DNA from: Pseudovirgaria hyperparasitica
Taxonomy: Eukaryota > Ascomycota > Dothideomycetes > Acrospermales > Acrospermaceae
Length of the DNA stretch: 64,000 nt
Direction of reading: 5' to 3'
Assembly: GCF_010093815.1 (NCBI RefSeq)
Contig: NW_022985551.1
Span: 1,012,614-1,076,613, forward strand
Shown: piece after piece, positions 21,866-32,080 of the stretch
Layout: each line of letters starts with the position of its first letter
Position numbering within the stretch: position 1 is the first letter of the stretch
Translations under genes and position numbers: made by a program
Notes under the pieces: generated by a model
The model's database searches: none
What the model was told of the DNA's origin: nothing
What the model saw: the letters and a program-made list of their open reading frames with translations, nothing else

Positions 21866-22138
21866 AATCCGATCTTCTCGCCAACGATCCCACCTCCCCC
21901 CGCTTCTAGACCTCCATCCCCCCCGAATTTCACCACGCCCGTTCCAGTGCAAGCAACCACTGCATCACCCTCCAAACCACCTACCAGAACACCCTCTGCA
22001 TCACCGCCGAAAACACCAGCAGGCCCACATGCGGGATCACCGAGTAAACAGCGCCCCCAAGCGACTAAAAGCCTATGGGATTCGTTGTTCCAGTTAGACA
22101 TCAGTGTCGAGAAGGGACGCAGTCCAGGGCGGAAATAA
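21866..22138 (+). CDS. Candidate orphan terminal exon (Pro/Ser-rich, SLWDSLFQLDISVEKG tail)
   Basis: Phase-0 open stretch of 90 codons starting right after a strong intron end (CACTAAC branch point at 21843-21849, acceptor CATAG). It encodes a Pro/Ser/Thr-rich segment (SPSKPPTRTPSASPPKTP), then KSLWDSLFQLDISVEKGRSPGRK and a stop, written here in pieces. There is no in-frame ATG at its head, so it needs an upstream exon. A donor at 21805 (GTGAGG) makes a normal 61-base intron, preceded in frame by LSSSQSVA. How that joins to anything further upstream is unresolved. ATG11 ends 198 bases before on the same strand, so an alternative ATG11 C-terminus is possible. It could also be a chance open frame. 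Confidence 0.3.
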   Translation, partial: NPIFSPTIPPPPASRPPSPPNFTTPVPVQATTASPSKPPTRTPSASPPKTPAGPHAGSPSKQRPQATKSLWDSLFQLDISVEKGRSPGRK

Positions 22139-23363
22139 GGCATCAGATCGCCTACGTACGCAGTGAAGATAACCACAGAGGGCATGAATGGATGCGAGTT
22201 GCTCATGATACTTCTGTGGGAAAACTTGCATAGCCACGGAATATATACACTTGCTCGGCGAATATGCGCAGTGAGGATGTCATAGTGAGGATACATAGTA
22301 GTCAGTTCTTCAAACATACCCATTAATTCAGCGGTTCCAGTCAATTTCGCTAATCTTGTCGCATTTTAAGCCAAAGTAAAGTGACCTGAGTGATTTCGAA
22401 AGTCGACTTTCAATAATTATGAAATCTATTCGGGTTGGTCGAACTAGCCTGGACAGCGTGTATCTCTTCGTCGAAGTTCATAAGATGATTTTGGCATTTC
22501 TTTGTTATATTCATGATTCGCCTTACAGCACTCTTTGGATAGATTTCGGGTAAGAGCGGAGGAGTTGTCAGAAACCAAGATCCATATATATCTGAATCTC
22601 GACTTTGGAGGCGAAAACAAGTGTTAAGGTCGCGAAGTTCGCCCCTGTGATACCAGACTTTGCTCGCCAAGGTAATATATTCTGAAGTTGATGAATGAAT
22701 ACCTCAGCGCTGCGTGGCTGGAAATGGACTGGGTGTGCGAGGCTGTATGTCGAAGTATCTGGTCGATGAATCGTCGGAGTCCATGACATAGTTTAGAACA
22801 AAGATGCATTCACCTGAGTGTACAGCGAATTGTTCGTTGGAAGTAAACAAAGATATAATTATATGGAGCGCGTACGATAAGCAGACGTGGGGGGCTTGGC
22901 ACTGTAAACAGACTAGCGTGAGCGAGGTTGAGTTCACGAGGAGCTTCCACCACCACCCACTCGTCACGGTCACAAAACTCCCTGTCCTGGACTACTTGCA
23001 CCGTTCACCCTGTTCACGCGCAGACTTGTCTTACATGCTCAAGCTCTCTCAACCTTCACTTGAAATGCTCTACTATTCACGATCAGCATCGACGTGAAGT
23101 AACGCGTCCGTTGTCCTTCTGCCTTGATCAATCACTGAGCCACAGTCCCACTTCTCGCTCTCCACCTCAGCTGGGAAGCTCTCGATCGTCGGCATAAAAT
23201 CAACACACCGGCCGAGGTCGTTGAAGTAACATTTTTAAGTCTTGGATGAAGACTTATATTTCTATCACACTCACCTGGACCCGTAGGAATTAGGCGAATT
23301 CGCTTCTACCTTCCGCCTTTCGCCGTTCGCCCACCAGTTTAGACCTCCCCCACTACGATCGCA
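22139..23363. other. Intergenic, no supported gene
   Basis: About 1.2 kb before the DUF7918-type gene. Several overlapping short frames on both strands have no recognisable content. The segment just before 23364 is pyrimidine-rich, as is common near fungal transcription starts. Confidence 0.5.
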
Positions 23364-25247
23364 ATGCCGTGCTTCCAAGGGTTGGCCGTGAGCATTCATA
23401 CACCGGATGGACCTCTGTCAGAATATTCGATTCAGAGGCAGAATAGATTCTCCCGCATCACGTCGTATATACCTGTTCCTCCCGCTAAGATCCCACCCGG
23501 GTCGAACAAACCAGAGCAGTCGACATTTGCGATCTCGATCACGCTCCTCACACCAGGTCTCAATGTTCCATACTCGGCACCGAAGGCTACAGCCGACGAT
23601 CCTTATCCGCGCCCCAGAATTGTGGGTAGTTTACCTGGATTTGGAAAGGATCGCGGCAAATATGGTCCTGTAATAGGTCCTTACACTCCTCTGACACAGT
23701 CGCCCAACGAGACTATTGCGGCCTACATATATTTTGACGGAAGGGCAAAAGAAGAGGTCGCAACTTTACTACGGCGCGGCGAAGAGACCTGGGTCAATTC
23801 AAGATGGGTGAGCGTACCAGACTCGGAGGGCGGAGGCCTGGCAGAACGAGAATTCTTGTTTCGGGAAGTAGGCTTAGAACGCTGGCTGAACGGGCTTGAC
23901 CTCGAAGGCAAGGATATTGCCGCACGTATAGAGCGCAGGAAGCAACGACTGGAGAAGAAGCGCCTGAAGAAGGACGCTGCAGCTTCAGACGACGAGGTTG
24001 ATGTAAAAGGGAAGAAACCCCTCCAAAAAAATGGCGTACTGCGCTATGGAGACAACAAAGATGCACCGGTAGAAAGTCTTTCTGGTGACGAAGGCCTATT
24101 AACCAGCGATTCGGATTCAGAAGACGAACCGCCCGAGCCCGAAGCAGCCGGGCAAATCAAGGTGGCTCTATTCAGAGTGCTAGCTTCGGGTGAAATCAAA
24201 CGAGGAGAGTACTCTCCCCAATTCGACGCTCATGACGACGATGAGAACGCGGGTCAAAACGGCAATAGTGGAGGCGATGCCGATGTCGATCACACGACAA
24301 GCTTTGCAAAACCAAAGACTTTGGACCCTAAGTCGATCAGCACGCAGACCGTGACTGGTATCGACCCGCCAGATAAGCCATATGCAGTATTCACCTTCTT
24401 GTATAGGGGCGAGAGTGAGTCTTGAACATTTTTGGGCTTCAATATCAGCTGATTTTGTGTGCAGAACAACTCCGCAAGATGGGCATCCTCGCTACTGATG
24501 AGAAGAAAGCACCTGTACCGTTGAAGCGCCGGTCTACTGGTATTGACCTTGGTAACCTGAAACCTCTCACCAGCACTGGTACAAAAGGATTTGCAGGTTA
24601 TCGTGACGGAGCAGCAACGTCGCCCACGAAAGGTTTCCCTAGGAAGGGCAAGAAAAAGGACGACGAGGATGCTATGGATAGCGACGCAGATGATGAAGAT
24701 GATAGGAGGAACGAAGAAGACTACGAAGACATTACGGAAGAGAAAGGTCTATTATCACCAGATGACGCTCTCAAGCAGGGCGAACTTGCGGAAGGTGTAC
24801 GAAAGATTAAGGTAGTCGACCGAGAGACCCGATCGCATGACAATCGCTAATACAGAGCAGCTAAAACGTCAACACTCTGCCGAACCAGTCGCACAGCCGC
24901 CACCACCACCACCTCCTCCAACCGCAAATATGGCCACCCAACCAGAACCAGCTCGAAAGGGATCATTGTCACCAAAGTCTACATCTGTTCCAGCACCTAC
25001 AAGCACGACAACGTCATCGTCAGCGCCAAACTCAGGGGCACCTACGCCATCTCTACCACCCAGCGACGTACCACCAGAGGCCCTCGTCGGATCGCCATTC
25101 AAAAAACAGAGAGCTAGCTTACCGGGATTTGAAGAGAGTGTCCGGAAGAGTCTGTTCAGCAAGTTCGAGAATAAAGAGCCCACTGCAAAAGGCGTAACAG
25201 GAAAACCGCGGGACGATGGCGACATGGACGAAGACGAAGAGCTTTGA
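23364..25247 (+). CDS. DUF7918-type conserved fungal protein
   Basis: Three exons, 23364-24414, 24465-24811 and 24858-25247, give 595 residues. The N-terminal 220 residues form a compact domain (CFQGLAVSIHTPDGPLSEYS, then AAYIYFDGRAKEEV and FREVGLERWLNGLDLEG). It ends in a basic helix (RIERRKQRLEKKRLKK). I recall this as the fungal DUF7918 family. The remainder is acidic and disordered, with a GKKKDDEDAMDSDADDEDD run, a nine-proline tract near 24900 and a C-terminal PFKKQRASLPGFEESVRKSL motif. No catalytic motif or membrane segment is seen; a nuclear location is inferred from composition only. The second intron is ambiguous: GTAGTC with acceptor ACAGAG, or GTGTAC with ACAG, both keep frame and differ by a few residues. 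Confidence 0.75.
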
Positions 25248-25899
25248 GCATGCAACGATTGCACCTCCCGGAAGAAAGGAACACTCCACTTCATTCTACT
25301 TACCGCAGCATCAATACTGAAGTCGCAGGGCAAAGGAATTTTATCGCATTGCTTTCAGGAGGCTTTCTGCGCGCTCGCCATACCACTTGAAACTGAGCTC
25401 GCTTGATACCATAACGCCCTGTAAGGAGCGAAAGCACAACATCACTCTATTTGAATCTAACAGGAAAGCAACGGAGGGGCTTGGATGTTTGACGAATATT
25501 ACTATCTTGTCTACGATACAGACACAGCATGGTGGGTGATGAATAAACGCAAGCTTGGGAACACGATACAAAATCCGCACTGTTATACGCATACGTGTAG
25601 TGACGTTCGGTAGATGTGGCGAGAACAATATATCCTTCGAATCTTGTGAGATAGCTGTTGTGGATGGGTGGGATTTAGTATTCCTACCTATGATGTGACT
25701 ACTTGGATAGATCTTATATCTGGCACTTTACCAAAATTGGTCAGCGGAACAAATTGATGCACCTCTGGCTGCTCCTGCACGCCAAAGAGCCATAGATCGC
25801 CTCGCGATTGTCTATGTACGTCAGTAACCATAGTCTGTATAAACAGACCAAATGAGCAGTTTTCTCTGATCTAGTCCGTTAAGACCTCAGCCTCGTCTC
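25248..25899. other. Convergent 3' flank
   Basis: About 650 bp between two convergent genes. It holds both 3' UTRs. No open frame of note and no structured element were recognised. Confidence 0.5.
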
Positions 25900-27207
25900 T
25901 TAGAGTTTAAAGTCAACATTTGCCCTTTCCCAGCTCTCCTGATCTCTGGGCTTCCTCCCTGCAACCCTATCTGCTAGCGCGCCCTTCTTCTCCCTCGCCC
26001 TCTCTGTGCTTAGTTCGTATAGTGTCGCAAGATTGAAGGTCAGTGTATGAAATGCATGACCCTGGTCCACAAGGTCCTCGAGTACCTCCCGCGCCGCAGA
26101 CATTTGGCCGACATACAAACGGCAAACCGCAAGATTTTGTCCTATCATTGGATCTTTGGAATGTGACTTACGCAGGGCTTGTAGTGTAGACAGCGCTGAA
26201 TCAAAGTCATCGTCGGAGATTTGTAGGAGTGCTGTCAAGTGTGATGGGGGCTGGGAGGCAGGCAGTGTGCGGCGTGCGGCTGCAATATCGCCAACGCGAA
26301 GCCAGAGGAGGGCTTCGTAGGTACGCAATCGGACTGCTTCGGCGTCTTCTGCATCGGTGTAGCCTGGAAGTGAAGCCAGGTGTTCGGCCGCGGCTTCTAG
26401 GTCGCCCATTTCCACGAGGAGATTTGCGGTCAGCACGCCGAGTTCTCTGAGGCGCGCGCTCCATTCTTCAGTCGCTGCGTTGTCATTGTGTGTAGCGGAT
26501 GCGCGTGCGATTTCGGAGCGTGCCTCGCGGGCCAGCTCGTAGTATCCCATGATGCCTTTGCGCCATTCCGAGTATCCGAGGGCAGTGAGTCGGATGCATA
26601 GGACGCGGAGGGACCATGGGACGTAATGAGTGCCCGACACGGGGTGGCGGTAGAAGGATGAGGTGAGGTCACCCAGGGCTTTTGACTCGGTTGCGGCGAG
26701 GTCGTGATGAGAGAGAAGTGTGAGGCAAGCGAGGCGGGTGTGGAAAAGATTCAGGATGGTTGTGACGGAAGTAGGATCGCGAATGGCGCATAGTTCGCGG
26801 GCGCAATGGAGAGCTGCGAGGCGGTATTGGCCTCGGGAGAGGAGGGTTGTGAGGGAATCGTTGATATCGGAGGCATTCAGGGAGTTGAGGAAAGGTTGTG
26901 GGACTGCGGAGGTGGGGAGCGGATGGTATATTGAAGGATCGAGGAGGAAGGAGAGGTCTTTAGAGGGGACATCGTCGAGGGCAGAGGTCGGAGTGGTCGA
27001 GTCTTGTGCTGGTGAAGCTATCTGACTTCGAGATATTGGCTCGGGCTGTGAGAAGCGGGGAGCGGAGGTGTCTATGGTCGAGCCGGCCAGCGGACTAGAT
27101 CAACAGTCAGTCAGTCAGTCATCATAGAGCTGAGTTGACGGGATATCAAATAATGCATACTCGTCTGTGTCTGCATCAAGTGGTCCTAGAGTGGTCCTTC
27201 GCGGCAT
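25900..27207 (-). CDS. TRAPP complex subunit TRAPPC12-like, TPR protein
   Basis: Two exons on the minus strand, 27207-27161 and 27094-25900 (GTATGC...TCTAG), give 413 residues. The start is MPRRTTLGPLDADTDD. After a short disordered leader comes LSFLLDPSIYHPLPTSAVPQ, then helical repeats. These contain the block AFYR/SFYRHP...YVPWSLRVLCIRLTALGYSEW and several TPR-like helices (DPMIGQNLAVCRLYVGQMSAAREVL). The end is HTLTFNLATLYELSTERAREKK. This order matches fungal TRAPPC12, a subunit of TRAPPIII in ER-to-Golgi traffic and autophagy. An (ACTG)n tetranucleotide run (27104-27121) sits inside the intron. The downstream part has no introns, and the first exon encodes only 15 residues plus two bases. 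The gene diverges from ILV2. Confidence 0.87.
27104..27121. repeat. CAGT tetranucleotide repeat
   Basis: Four and a half copies of CAGT on the plus strand, lying inside intron 1 of the TRAPPC12-like gene. It is a simple sequence repeat without coding effect. Confidence 0.85.
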
Positions 27208-27994
27208 GGCCACTAGTAGATCAGGTCAATGAACGGCAACTCAAGGTTGTGCAAGGCAGGGCAGTAAGTCTGAAGGAGTAGGTAAAAGACTCCTCCTGAC
27301 AGATTAGAACATACCTCTCCTGCGCTCATCGTGGGAAGGATTGTGTCCATGGCCTCTGTCAGTACTCATGGCTTGGTGCTGATGCGGAGAAGCAGATGTG
27401 AGGTGTACATAATACGGAGATGAGAGCGCTGGCAAGTCTTGGTATTAGTTGGCGAATCAGACATTGCATCACCTTCCCCAGACTCTGCCTAGTGCTTCGC
27501 CATCTAATACCTATGATGCTGGGCGATGCTGCAGCCGATGTCGCTGAACAGCTTCAAGCGGCGGGGTGTCAGAAGCAAATCTCGGTCTTTGATTGGCCAC
27601 TCAGACACTAGCCTCACGCCGCTTTTGCTAGAGACCGCTCAGACCAATTCTACTTTCTCTTCCACATGTTTTTGTCGGCACGGGGAGGCCAAGTGAGAGG
27701 CAATCCAGATTCTTAACTTTGACTCACCTCCAATTCGTCGTGACTACATCTGTCAGCCCCTCTCCACTCTCCTCTCACCCGTATCCTCCTTCAAGCCTTT
27801 GTCGACACTCAAAGACAATTATACGTTTGCATAATTCGACTTGGGTTCCTCTCATTCATCAGCTTCCGAGGTTTTCGTCACTAGTCTAACCCTCGTCTTC
27901 GCTGCAGTCTTTGCAGAACGGACCGCCCAGAGCTTGCGGCAAATCCTACATCGCACCCTACGAGTACGATCAAATCGTAAGCCCTTTCTGCGCC
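27208..27994. promoter_or_regulatory. Divergent promoter of TRAPPC12-like gene and ILV2
   Basis: 787 bp between divergent start codons. It contains a perfect TGACTCA at 27720-27726, annotated separately. Pyrimidine-rich stretches from about 27760 to 27900 resemble a transcription start region for ILV2. No other element was recognised. Confidence 0.5.
27720..27726 (+). promoter_or_regulatory. Candidate Gcn4/CPC1 site (TGACTCA)
   Basis: A perfect TGACTCA lies 269 bp upstream of the ILV2 ATG. Gcn4 and its filamentous orthologues (CpcA/CPC1) bind TGASTCA, and ILV genes are classical targets of general amino-acid control. The position fits, but a seven-base motif is expected several times by chance in 64 kb, so this is suggestive only. 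Confidence 0.45.
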
Positions 27995-30187
27995 ATGTAC
28001 TCCAAAGCAACCTCGAAGGCAATTGTGCCTTCGTTGGCTCGTGCCCGCGCTTTCTCCTCTTCCGCCTCTCGTCCTGCTGTTTCGCCATACTCCAGAAAAA
28101 CACAAACAGCCACATCGACTCTGTCCAATGAGACCACGAAGCGTACTCAGAGTACTCAGGCCCAACCGGCGCCCTCGAGAGCACGACCAAGTCCCGCGTT
28201 CAACCGCGAAGATTCCGGTATCAGAGGTGTGCAACCGCTTAAGCCGTACCGGCAGCCAGAGATGGATCATTCTTTCGTAGGAATGACTGGTGGTGAGATT
28301 GTACATGAGATGATGCGTCGACATGACGTGAAACATGTCTGTGAGTAAATTGACAGGCACCATCTTGGCTACGATTGCTAATCGCATCACTCAGTTGGTT
28401 ACCCTGGAGGAGCCATCCTACCTGTGTTTGATGCTATTTACAATTCAGAACATTTCGATTTCATTCTTCCGAGACACGAACAAGGGGCTGGGCACATGGC
28501 GGAAGGTTATGCACGTGCATCTGGAAAGCCCGGTGTTGTTCTCGTAACATCTGGTCCCGGTGCTACGAATACTGTTACGCCAATGATGGATGCTCTCATG
28601 GACGGAACACCGATGGTCGTTCTTACCGGACAGGTCGTCACCGCGGCCATCGGATCGGATGCTTTCCAGGAAGCTGATATGATTGGTATCTCAAGAGCTT
28701 GTACGAAGTGGAACGTTCTGGTAAAGAACATTGCTGAGCTGCCACGGAGAATCAACGAAGCTTTCGAAATCGCAACCAGTGGTCGGCCCGGGCCCGTTCT
28801 TGTCGACCTTCCGAAGGATGTTACTGGAGGTACCTTGAACAGGCCAATACCCATGACCAGCAGTCTTCCAACGCATCCCAGTGCTGCCACCACAGCTGCC
28901 CGCGAGCTGGGCAAGAACCAGCTTGACGGTGCCATTAGGCGGTCGGCCAATCTTTTGAATATTGCCAAGAAGCCCGTCATCTACGCTGGCCAGGGTATTG
29001 TTCAGGCTGCTGGCGGTCCAGAGCTCTTGAAAGAGCTTTCAGACAAAGCCCAAATACCAGTGACCACCACTCTTCAAGGTCTTGGAGGCTTCAACGAGAA
29101 TGATGAGAAGTCACTGCATATGCTCGGAATGCACGGCTCGGCGTACGCCAACATGGCTATGCAGGAAGCCGATCTGATTATCGCTCTCGGTGCACGTTTT
29201 GACGACCGCATTACGGGAAGCATCGCGAAGTTCGCTCCACAGGCGCGCGCTGCTGCTGCAGAAGGCCGCGGTGGCATCATACACTTTGAGATCATGCCAA
29301 AGAACATAAATAAGGTCGTACAAGCTACCCAAGCTGTCGAGGGAGATGTCGCGACTAACCTTGCTTCAATGCTGCCATACGTCAACGAAGTGAAAGAACG
29401 CCCGGAATGGTTCGGTCAGATCAAAGCCTGGAAAGAACGCTTTCCTTGGGCATACGAGAAGGAGGGTGAGAATGGTCTTATTAAGCCACAAACTGTAATG
29501 GTCAAGCTGTCTGAATTGACAGACCCGATCAAAGACAAAACTCTCATCGCAACTGGTGTTGGACAGCACCAGATGTGGGTGGCACAACACTTCCGATGGA
29601 CACATCCGCGAAGCATGATCACGTCTGGTGGAGCAGGTACTATGGGCTTCGGTCTCCCTGCTGCTATTGGTGCGAAGGTCGCACGTCCGGAGTGCCTGGT
29701 GGTTGACGTCGATGGCGATGCATCATTTAGCATGACACTCACAGAACTGAGCACGGCGGCAGAGTTCAACGTTGGCGTCAAGGTGATCATTCTCAACAAC
29801 GAAGAGCAGGGTATGGTCACTCAATGGCAGTCTCTCTTCTTCAAGGATCGTTTCTCGCATACCCATCAACGGAATGCCGATTTTGTCAAGCTGGGCGAAG
29901 CGATGGGCGTGAAAGCAGACCGATGTATCAAGCCAGCGGATCTAGAGGCGAAACTGAAGTGGCTGCTGTTTGAGAGCGGCGAAGGACCGGCTATCCTCGA
30001 GATTGTAACAGATCAGAAGGTACCCGTGTTGCCAATGGTACCAGCAGGTAGCGGGTTGCACGAATTCTTGGTTTATGATGAAGGTATGGTTCATATCGTT
30101 CATGCCGATCACTAGATCAAATGCTAACAGTTCACAGTGAAAGAGAAGGAACGCCGCAAGCAAACGAGAGAACGCTCCGGTCGCTAA
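27995..30187 (+). CDS. ILV2: Acetolactate synthase catalytic subunit ILV2, mitochondrial
   Basis: Three exons, 27995-28340, 28395-30083 and 30138-30187, give 694 residues. It is a ThDP-dependent enzyme that condenses two pyruvates to acetolactate, or pyruvate and 2-oxobutyrate, in the first common step of valine, leucine and isoleucine synthesis. The basic, Ser-rich leader (SLARARAFSSSAS) is a mitochondrial targeting peptide. The catalytic glutamate is in RHEQGAGHMAEGYAR (E144). The ThDP/Mg site is DVDGDASFSM...NNEEQGMVTQW. FAD- and substrate-binding parts (GLPAAIGAKVARP and others) are intact. At residue 197 there is Val (TGQVV) where plant and yeast enzymes have the herbicide-contact Pro. 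The last exon encodes only the basic tail KEKERRKQTRERSGR. A TGACTCA lies upstream. Confidence 0.96.
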
Positions 30188-30626
30188 AATTCCCTAGCCA
30201 TCATCATTTCCTTTGATACCATTGTACATATGTTTTGTTCGCATCATGGCTCAGTTACCTGCATATGAGCCCCTGGCGTTTTCTACTTCCTTGGGGATTT
30301 AAAAGTTTCGTCTTATCGAAAGGAAGGCCCTCCGTGTCTAAATTGGAGAATTGATGAGGTGTGCAGATATATAACAGACCATGGTATACGTCAACAGAGC
30401 AGATACAAATAGCCTGGAAATACCTTCAATATGCTTTGCGATTTAAATACGTGTTGATGGCATGGAGCGGGGTCAGAGCATCGAATTTCCATTTCGGTGC
30501 AATAGGTCCCGAAAGCTCACATGCTTGGTTGGATATAAACAACTGAGGTCCACACGTCAGTTGAACACGCTCATCATCGCTCTTCCAACACCTGAAGCCA
30601 CTACACAAACGCCAAAGTCAAGCATC
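30188..30626. other. Spacer between ILV2 and the mutarotase gene
   Basis: About 440 bp with the ILV2 3' UTR and the promoter of the next gene. The ATG-distal frame upstream of 30627 is open but lacks an early ATG with conserved content. Nothing else was recognised. Confidence 0.5.
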
Positions 30627-30980
30627 ATGACGACTCCGCAGACCAAACGCATCGGACAATACGTACACCTCAAGCCCGACTCGCTGAAAGCCTACAAGGC
30701 CTGTCACGCCGCGGTCTGGCCCGCCGTCCTTGCGCAGATCCACGCCTGCAACATCCACGACTACTCCATATACTACGACTCCAAGACGAACATCTTGTTC
30801 GCGGCTTTCAAGTGGACAGGCACGGACTGGGACGCAGACATGAAGGCCATGGCGGAGAACAAAACGGTACAGGAGTGGTGGGAGATGACGGATGCGATGC
30901 AGGTTAGCCCGACAGGAGCGCGGAGTAGCGTGGAGGGGGGATGGTGGAGAGAGTTGGAGGAGGTGTTCTATTTTGCTTGA
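30627..30980 (+). CDS. L-rhamnose mutarotase-like protein
   Basis: Intronless 117-residue protein starting at MTTPQTKRIGQYVHLKPD. The frame is open for another 55 codons upstream, but the family begins at this position. It matches the RhaM/DUF718 fold, a dimeric alpha-beta barrel that interconverts the anomers of L-rhamnose. Conserved-looking elements are YKACHAAVWPAVLAQI with its histidine, the paired tyrosines in HDYSIYYD, and the aromatic NKTVQEWWEMTD. Fungal members are common and may support rhamnose use or another sugar epimerisation; no other rhamnose genes are nearby. The length (about 105-120 residues) is normal. The C-terminus SVEGGWWRELEEVFYFA is also typical of the fungal proteins. 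Confidence 0.85.
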   Translation: MTTPQTKRIGQYVHLKPDSLKAYKACHAAVWPAVLAQIHACNIHDYSIYYDSKTNILFAAFKWTGTDWDADMKAMAENKTVQEWWEMTDAMQVSPTGARSSVEGGWWRELEEVFYFA

Positions 30981-32080
30981 AAGGCTGGAGGGATGGAAGG
31001 ACCTCGGGGAGGTCAGGATGGGTGACGCAATAGGCTGTGGGTATCCATGCCTGGTATATATATATATTTATGGAGTGCCGGGATGTGGTATTGAGTGTGT
31101 GTCACCAGAACCAGGTGGCAAGTTGCAATCCTTGCTTATCGTCACAGTACTGTACGTATATGAGACAATTTCCGTCAGAGTCTCATGGACAGAGGAAGAG
31201 AATAAGCGGTGCTCATTGATTGCGGCAGTGAGCATCAAACTCTTCATTGGGTCTCTACAAAGTGAGCACCACTATGTAGACGCTGGCTATTCTTGGACGA
31301 CACTGCTGTCGGGTGCGGCCTATTAGACTATACATCCCGTCATATGCCAAGGTTGGTAACTAAGGTACTAGGTACTATGTAATTAAGCCAGGCGGCTCCA
31401 GGCACCCCCGGCCAGGCAAATTGCAGCGAGCAGCAGCCGAGCACGAGCAGTCGGTAGTAGCTGTGTAGGCACGCACTAGGCAGTATTACACAGTATGTAG
31501 ACCAAGTGTGCTGGTACCCGCTGTCTTTTGCCCGCTGGCGCCTGTTGAGCCGACACACCAGGGGTCTTTTTCAAACGGCGCCGCCGATCCAATTGGCGAC
31601 ACGCGGTCCCCTGCACGCGCCAAACCACCATGAAAACACAAAGTCGTTCGATTACTGGCTGGAAATCCTGTTGAAGGTTTTTTTTTGGTCGTCATGCCAG
31701 CTACAACAGTATTAGCTATGCACTCTGCTGGCTCTTGCTGGTCCTTTGCCGATCACCCCGATAAGATTCTGGAACATCGAAGACTCATCCATCATAACAT
31801 GCCTCTCATTCATTCATTGCGAGCTTCTCTTGTCTTCTGCCATTCACGAAACACGCCCTGACTTCTTCTCTTTCTTCGCTTTTCCACCACTCCTCTCTAT
31901 TCACACATTCTCGATTTGTTTCATTGTGTTTTTTGTTCACTCGGCTTGGTTCCCTCATCCCTACGACTTGCTCTCCCTGCAATCGTACCATGTTCTACTA
32001 GTTTCTTTGCTCCATTCTGAGACAGCACCACATTCTCCGACGGCATCACAACGAACGCCCACTCGCATACGTCCGCTGCA
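30981..32080. other. Intergenic region before the CSC1-like gene
   Basis: About 1.1 kb with a short TATATATATAT run near 31056. A Thr/Cys-coding pyrimidine-rich segment from about 31750 to 32040 is probably 5' UTR of the following gene. Open frames that cross this stretch run out of phase with the channel gene and are not supported. Confidence 0.5.

Noticed and set aside
27104-27121. The CAGT repeat as a possible regulatory element.
   Set aside because: It lies within a small intron and is best explained as a simple sequence repeat.
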